NCBI GenBank assembly: GCA_017535325.1 | Contig: JAFXUC010000126.1 | Coordinates: forward strand, 1-64,000 | Origin: Bacteroidales bacterium | GTDB taxonomy: Bacteria > Bacteroidota > Bacteroidia > Bacteroidales > UBA3824 | DNA: 64,000 bases | Direction: 5' to 3' | Shown: positions 59,283 to 64,000 of the stretch, piece after piece | Layout of the letters: each line of letters begins with the position of its first letter | How positions within the stretch are numbered: position 1 is the stretch's first letter | The notes under the pieces: model-generated | The model's input: only the letters and a program-made list of their open reading frames with translations | Databases searched by the model: none | What the model was told of the DNA's origin: nothing | Program-made: the position numbers and the translations under genes

Positions 59283-59361
59283 TTTTTTTGCTCAAATTTC
59301 GCATTAAAAAATTTCTCAAAAAATTCACACATATAGATTAAAAAAATATAAAAAAATTTAC

Positions 59362-59369
59362 TACTTTTG
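59362..59369 (+). promoter_or_regulatory. -7 element of the nqr operon
   Basis: TACTTTTG, full match, 35 bp before the nqrA ATG at 59405. No clear -33 TTTG. The stretch 59283-59361 is very AT-rich and otherwise empty. Confidence 0.65.
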
Positions 59370-59404
59370 CGACTTAGAAAAATCAACATTATTTTTAATA
59401 AATT

Positions 59405-60766
59405 ATGTCAAAAGTCATAAAACTTAAAAAAGGCTTGGACATTAACCTTAAAGGTCAGGCTGAAAAAACGGTCGAAAAAACCGTCAGCCCTACTTTTATA
59501 TCAATCAAACCGTCTGATTTTCCGTGCGTTAAGCCGCATCTTGAAGTTAGACAAGGTGATAAGGTTAAAGCCGGTGATGTGCTTTTTACCGACAAGTTCA
59601 GGCCTGAAATCCGTTTCTGCTCGCCCGTTTCCGGCGAAGTGGCGGAAATCCGCCGCGCTGAACGCAGAAGAATCACCGACGTTATCGTCAAAGCCGACTC
59701 CCAGACCGAATACGCTAAGTTCGAGGTCAAAGATCTCAACTCAAAAGACGCGGTCAAGGAACTCTTCCTTAAAAGCGGCGTTTGGCCTTATTTGCGCCAA
59801 AGACCGTTCAACATCATCGCAGACCCGCAACAAGATGCGAAAGCCGTTTACATCTCAACTTTCGACTCTGCACCGCTCGCTGCTGATTACCAATTCGTTT
59901 TAAAAGACCAATTAGAGGCTTTCCAAGCAGGTGTTGACGCTTTGTCAAAACTCGCAAAAGTTTATATCGGTCTTGACGGAAAAGTTGCTTCAAACATTTT
60001 CGCAAACGTTAAAAACGCCGAAATCAACACGTTTGAAGGTCCTCACCCCGCAGGAAATGCAGGCGTGCAAATCTCTTACGTTTGCCCCGTCAACAAAGGC
60101 GAAAGCGTTATCGTTGTTAATCCGCAAGATGTCGTTATCATCGGCAGACTTGTTAAAAACGGAATTTACGACGCTAAAAAAACTATCGCACTCGCCGGTT
60201 CAAAAGTTAAAAACCCCGCTTACGTTTCGGTTGTCGCTAACAGCAACATCGACAGCGTTTTGGAAGGAAAAATCGACGAAACTCCTTTGGAAGGCGTTGA
60301 AGGCGAGGCTGTAAGAATTATCGGCGGCAACGTTTTGACAGGTACTAAACTTTCAAAAGACGGATTCTTAGGATTTTACGACAACGAAATCACGATTATC
60401 CCCGAAGGTAAATATTACGATTTCTTCGGCTGGGCATTACCCGGACTGAAAAAATATAGTTTCTCGCACACGTTTTTCTCTTGGCTTTGTCCCAAAAAAC
60501 AATACGAACTCGATACAAATATGCACGGCGAAAAACGCGCATACGTGGTTACGGGTACGTTTGAAAAACTCGTGCCGATGGACATTCTTCCGCTTCAACT
60601 TATTAAAGCAATTCTTGCTCAAAACATCGAACTTATGGAAGAACTCGGTATTTACGAGGTTGCCGAAGAGGATTTCGCACTCTGCGAATTTGCCGATACG
60701 TCAAAAACCGACATTCAGGCAATTATCCGCAAAGGTCTTGATTTAATGGTTAGTGAAACTCGTTAA
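59405..60766 (+). CDS. nqrA: Na+-translocating NADH:quinone reductase subunit A
   Basis: 453 residues, the family size. Cytoplasmic-face subunit without helices or cofactor, tied to quinone binding. Start MSKVIKLKKGLDINLKGQAE, then IKPSDFPCVKPHLEVRQGDKV and VCPVNKGESVIVVNPQDVVIIGRL, are typical. First gene of nqrA-B-C-D-E; nqrF is expected past the window. The complex moves electrons from NADH to quinone and pumps Na+. Confidence 0.95.
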   Translation: MSKVIKLKKGLDINLKGQAEKTVEKTVSPTFISIKPSDFPCVKPHLEVRQGDKVKAGDVLFTDKFRPEIRFCSPVSGEVAEIRRAERRRITDVIVKADSQTEYAKFEVKDLNSKDAVKELFLKSGVWPYLRQRPFNIIADPQQDAKAVYISTFDSAPLAADYQFVLKDQLEAFQAGVDALSKLAKVYIGLDGKVASNIFANVKNAEINTFEGPHPAGNAGVQISYVCPVNKGESVIVVNPQDVVIIGRLVKNGIYDAKKTIALAGSKVKNPAYVSVVANSNIDSVLEGKIDETPLEGVEGEAVRIIGGNVLTGTKLSKDGFLGFYDNEITIIPEGKYYDFFGWALPGLKKYSFSHTFFSWLCPKKQYELDTNMHGEKRAYVVTGTFEKLVPMDILPLQLIKAILAQNIELMEELGIYEVAEEDFALCEFADTSKTDIQAIIRKGLDLMVSETR

Positions 60767-60776
60767 TTAATTGAAA

Positions 60777-61952
60777 ATGAAAGCATTAAGAAAGTATTTA
60801 GACAAAATAAAGCCGAATTTTGAAGAAGGCGGCAAACATCCCGGTCTGAAATCGACTTTCGAGGCGTTTGAATCGTTTCTTTTCGTTCCAAACGGCACAA
60901 CAGCCGCAAAAGGAGCGCACATACGCGACAGCGTAGACCTCAAACGTACTATCACGATGGTCATTATCGCCCTGATTCCCGCTCTGCTTTTCGGAATGTG
61001 GAACGTGGGTTATTTCCACCACAAAATGACTGGTGAAGAAGCAGGTCTTTTCGGCAATTTCTTTTACGGTTTGGGACAAGTGCTTCCGATTATTGCCGTA
61101 AGTTATATTTCAGGTCTGTTTTTGGAATTTTTGTTTGCCCAAATCCGTAAGGAGCAGGTTAATGAAGGTTTCCTTGCAACAGGTCTTTTAATCCCGATGA
61201 TTGTTCCCGTTGATTGTCCGCTTTGGATGGTTGCCGTTGCTACAATGTTTGCCGTTTTAATCGGTAAAGAGGTTTTCGGCGGTACGGGTATGAATATCGT
61301 TAACCCCGCACTTCTTGCACGTGCATTCTTGTTTTTCGCTTATCCTGCCAAAATGTCAGGCGATCAAGTTTGGGTTGCAGGTTTCGGCGACAAAGATGTA
61401 ACCAAAATTGACGGTTTTTCAGGCGCAACTCCCCTCGGAGAACTCGCTCACGGTACAACTTTTGACCAACTCACCTCGCAATATTCAATTTGCGATATGT
61501 TCATGGGATACATTCCCGGTTCAATCGGCGAGACTTCTACTCTTTGTATATTAATAGGTGCGGTAATTTTGATTTGGACGGGTGTTGCTTCTTGGAAGAT
61601 TATGTGTTCAGGCGTTCTCGGCGTTCTTTGTATGGGCTTGTTGCTCAACACTTTCGGAGAGGCCGCTTACACGCAGATTCCTTTCTGGTCTCACCTTTTG
61701 CTTGGCGGTTTTGCTTTCGGTATCGTATTTATGGCGACTGACCCCGTTACGGCGGCTCAAACCGAAACCGGCAAGTGGATTTACGGATTTTTAATCGGTA
61801 TCGTTGCAATTTTGGTTCGTGTGGTTAACCCCGCATTCCCAGAAGGCGTAATGCTCGCAATCCTTCTTATGAACGTTTGCGCTCCGCTTATCGACCATAT
61901 CGTTATCCGTCAGAATGTTAAACGCAGATTAAGCCGCGTTAAAAATAAATAA
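60777..61952 (+). CDS. nqrB: Na+-translocating NADH:quinone reductase subunit B
   Basis: 391 residues from the ATG at 60777; a TTG two codons earlier is in frame. Ten or so helices. The FMN attachment site DGFSGATPLGEL places the covalently bound flavin on Thr218. GKEVFGGTGMNIVNPALLARAFLFF is conserved. NqrB is thought to hold the main Na+ route and riboflavin. It is 10 bp after nqrA. Confidence 0.95.
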   Translation: MKALRKYLDKIKPNFEEGGKHPGLKSTFEAFESFLFVPNGTTAAKGAHIRDSVDLKRTITMVIIALIPALLFGMWNVGYFHHKMTGEEAGLFGNFFYGLGQVLPIIAVSYISGLFLEFLFAQIRKEQVNEGFLATGLLIPMIVPVDCPLWMVAVATMFAVLIGKEVFGGTGMNIVNPALLARAFLFFAYPAKMSGDQVWVAGFGDKDVTKIDGFSGATPLGELAHGTTFDQLTSQYSICDMFMGYIPGSIGETSTLCILIGAVILIWTGVASWKIMCSGVLGVLCMGLLLNTFGEAAYTQIPFWSHLLLGGFAFGIVFMATDPVTAAQTETGKWIYGFLIGIVAILVRVVNPAFPEGVMLAILLMNVCAPLIDHIVIRQNVKRRLSRVKNK

Positions 61953-61978
61953 TCACTAACCATTAAAATAGAATTAAG

Positions 61979-62734
61979 ATGAATACACAAAGTAACGGTT
62001 ACACGGTAGTCTATTCTGCAATAATGGTTGTAGTTGTGGCTGCTGCATTAACGCTTATCGCTGTCGGCTTGAAACCTTTTCAACAGGCTAACATCGATAA
62101 CGAAAAACGTCAGAATATTTTAAAATCGGCAGGCATCGCCATCGAAGGCTCTGTCGAGGACTCTTATAACAAGTACGTTAAAAAGTCATACGTTGTTGAC
62201 CCCTCGGGCAAAGTGATTAAAGACGACGCTTTCAAAACGGAACTTTCAAAAGAAGAACTTCCCGTTTATGAAATCGACAAAAACGGTGAAAAACTCTACG
62301 TTGTTCCTTTGAAAGGCAACGGACTTTGGGGCGCAATTTGGGGCTTTGCCTCTTTGAAAGCCGATTTCAACACCATCAACGGCGTTGTTTTCGACCACGC
62401 AAGCGAAACTCCGGGTCTTGGTGCTGAAATGACACAACAGTATTTCTGCGATCAGTTTTCAGAAAAAGAACTCTTTGACGGTCAAAAGTTTGTAGGAATT
62501 TCGAGCGTTACCAAAAACAATCCGAAAGTAAAAGGCGACGGCGAAGATCCTAAGCACGGAATCGACGCTATTTCCGGTTCTACAATGACCACAAACGGCG
62601 TTCAGGCTATGGTAAACGACTGTCTTAAAGCATACGGAAGTTTCAAGGCTACAATCAGCGGCGGCAAACCGCAAGCATCAATCGACGAAATTCCCGATGC
62701 TCCCGAGTCAAAATTAACTAACGTTAACGAATAA
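61979..62734 (+). CDS. nqrC: Na+-translocating NADH:quinone reductase subunit C
   Basis: 251 residues. One N-terminal membrane helix (about 8-28) and a periplasmic FMN-binding domain. The attachment motif SGSTMT puts FMN on Thr202. GLWGAIWGFASLKADFNTINGVVFDHASETPGLGAEM is the family stretch. The covalent FMN requires the transferase ApbE, which is not in this window. Confidence 0.95.
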   Translation: MNTQSNGYTVVYSAIMVVVVAAALTLIAVGLKPFQQANIDNEKRQNILKSAGIAIEGSVEDSYNKYVKKSYVVDPSGKVIKDDAFKTELSKEELPVYEIDKNGEKLYVVPLKGNGLWGAIWGFASLKADFNTINGVVFDHASETPGLGAEMTQQYFCDQFSEKELFDGQKFVGISSVTKNNPKVKGDGEDPKHGIDAISGSTMTTNGVQAMVNDCLKAYGSFKATISGGKPQASIDEIPDAPESKLTNVNE

Positions 62735-62739
62735 AAATT

Positions 62740-63363
62740 ATGGCACAGACAAAAAATTCAGAACTTTTGAAAAACCCGCTGAACTTAAACAACCCTATTA
62801 CCGTTCAGGTTTTGGGTATTTGTTCGGCACTTGCCGTAACGGTAAAATTGGAGCCTGCAATCGTGATGGCCATTTCGGTAACGGTGGTTACGGCTCTTTC
62901 AAACCTGATTATCTCTTTGATAAGGAACACAATTCCTTCACGTATTAGAATTATCGTGCAGTTGGTAGTTGTATCGTTCCTCGTAATTCTTGTGGATCAG
63001 GTACTTAAAGCGTTTATGTACGAACTCGACAAAGCCCTTTCGGTTTATGTCGGACTTATTATTACAAACTGTATCGTTATGGGACGTTTGGAGGCTTTCG
63101 CCCTCGGTAACAAACCTTTGCCCGCGCTTCTTGACGGTATCGGAAACGGTTTCGGTTACGGCGCGATATTGGTAATCGTGGCTTTTGTAAGGGAACTTTT
63201 CGGTTCGGGTACGTTGTTCGGCATTCAGGTTATCCCCGATGCTTGTTACGAACTCGGTTACTCTAACTGCGGTTTCATGTTGAATCCCCCGATGGCATTG
63301 ATTCTTATCGGTATCGTTATTTGGATTCAAAGAGCGAAAGTTAAAGAACTTCAAGAAAAATAA
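62740..63363 (+). CDS. nqrD: Na+-translocating NADH:quinone reductase subunit D
   Basis: 207 residues, six helices. NPITVQVLGICSALAVT and LIITNCIVMGRLEAFAL hold the conserved cysteines (in GICSAL and TNCIV) that bind an iron centre shared with NqrE. The start is 5 bp after the nqrC stop. Confidence 0.95.
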   Translation: MAQTKNSELLKNPLNLNNPITVQVLGICSALAVTVKLEPAIVMAISVTVVTALSNLIISLIRNTIPSRIRIIVQLVVVSFLVILVDQVLKAFMYELDKALSVYVGLIITNCIVMGRLEAFALGNKPLPALLDGIGNGFGYGAILVIVAFVRELFGSGTLFGIQVIPDACYELGYSNCGFMLNPPMALILIGIVIWIQRAKVKELQEK

Positions 63364-63391
63364 TTGTTAAACCTTAACAGTTTCAAGAAAA

Positions 63392-64000
63392 ATGGATGCA
63401 TTAAATTTATTTATAAAGTCGATTTTTATTGACAACATGATATTTGCCTCATTCCTCGGAATGTGTTCGTATCTTGCTGTCTCTAAAACCGTTAAAACAT
63501 CGGTAGGATTAGGTGCGGCAGTTATTTTCGTTCTTTTGGTAACCGTTCCCGTGAACTACCTTTTGGAGAATTTTATCCTCAAACCGGGTGCACTCAGTTG
63601 GCTCGGCGACGGATATAAGGACGTAGACCTTAGTTTTCTCTCTTTCATTATGTTTATTGCCGTAATTGCGGCGATAGTTCAGTTGGTTGAGATGATTGTT
63701 GAAAAATTTGCCCCCGCACTTTACGGACAACTCGGTATTTTCTTGCCGCTTATTGCCGTAAACTGTGCAATCATGGGTGCTTCGCTTTTTATGCAGCAAA
63801 AGAATTTTCCGTCAATCGGAACGGCAACCGTTTACGCATTAGGAGCCGGCATAGGTTGGTTTATTGCTATCGTTTTGATGGCTGCAATCCGTGAAAAGAT
63901 TTCTTACTCAAACGTTCCCGCTCCTTTGAAAGGTGTCGGCATTGCGTTTATCGTTTGCGGTCTGATGGCTATTGCGTTTATGTCGTTTATGGGTATTAAA
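63392..64000 (+). CDS. nqrE: Na+-translocating NADH:quinone reductase subunit E (3' end outside window)
   Basis: 203 residues visible and no stop by the window end; only a few codons should be missing. Six helices. [20 protein letters not shown] and [13 protein letters not shown] carry the two cysteines matching those of NqrD. ATG at 63392, 28 bp after nqrD. NqrD and NqrE are antiparallel homologues. Confidence 0.95.
   Translation, partial: MDALNLFIKSIFIDNMIFASFLGMCSYLAVSKTVKTSVGLGAAVIFVLLVTVPVNYLLENFILKPGALSWLGDGYKDVDLSFLSFIMFIAVIAAIVQLVEMIVEKFAPALYGQLGIFLPLIAVNCAIMGASLFMQQKNFPSIGTATVYALGAGIGWFIAIVLMAAIREKISYSNVPAPLKGVGIAFIVCGLMAIAFMSFMGIK

Noticed and set aside
57495-59404. Integrated phage or insertion sequence around the AT-rich island
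   Set aside because: No transposase, integrase or flanking target duplication could be found.

Overview
The window reads as chromosomal DNA from a member of the Bacteroidota, most likely Bacteroidales. Evidence: many start sites carry the Bacteroidota -7 element TAnnTTTG, often 19-20 bp behind a TTTG -33 element; start codons lack Shine-Dalgarno tracts; Rho has a long Pro/Gln-rich insert; there are type IX secretion (T9SS) cargo proteins, gldE and gldD, a DUF4139 protein, a hybrid two-component regulator and an Na+-NQR operon. No rRNA, prophage, insertion sequence or CRISPR array is visible. The genus cannot be told from the sequence.

Layout. 1-5.1 kb: the end of a DUF4139 gene, a Ser-Pro-Ser tRNA cluster, a lone ABC permease with a DUF4857-like partner, ddh (meso-diaminopimelate dehydrogenase) and cstA. 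5.2-8.5 kb: two GH43 arabinan-degrading lipoproteins in one unit, with directly repeated putative activator sites at the promoter. 8.7-13.5 kb: a chemoreceptor, a predicted aminopeptidase and a membrane-bound MutS-family ATPase. 13.5-19.3 kb: a four-gene unit, PIN-PhoH ATPase, Pif1-like helicase, nitrilase, and an ankyrin protein with a barrel-like tail. 19.35-20.83 kb: a Schlafen/AlbA-type gene lying between two exact 24-bp direct repeats, which looks like an inserted cassette. 20.8-27.1 kb: an SGNH hydrolase, a 1402-residue hybrid two-component regulator, kdsB and a tiny T9SS-tagged protein.

27.1-33.6 kb: a rho-led run with two membrane-anchored repeat proteins, a DUF1846 protein and a class-III aminotransferase. 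33.6-38.1 kb (minus): FHA protein, thioredoxin-fold protein without its CxxC, and a TrkH/TrkA K+ uptake pair. 38.2-40.6 kb: a secreted serine protease with a T9SS tail. 40.6-45.6 kb: mtaB, miaB and a REC-PAS-adenylate cyclase. 45.7-51 kb: tex, nth, a CE15 esterase, an exported nitroreductase and an RluA-type pseudouridine synthase. 51-57.5 kb: a TPR-SpoIIE phosphatase divergent from the cluster (hypothetical)-ssb-gldE-gldD-Sfp-type transferase-GGGP synthase.

57.5-59.3 kb is an AT-rich island with a nuclease-like orphan and a nucleotidyltransferase (MNT)/HEPN toxin-antitoxin pair whose HEPN gene carries a +1 frameshift. The window ends in nqrABCDE, the sodium-pumping NADH:quinone oxidoreductase.

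The most unusual items are the repeat-bounded Schlafen-like cassette, the frameshifted HEPN/MNT pair beside a nuclease-like orphan, the ankyrin-barrel fusion, the membrane MutS, and two back-to-back promoter designs. All functions are inferred from sequence motifs; no database search was run.
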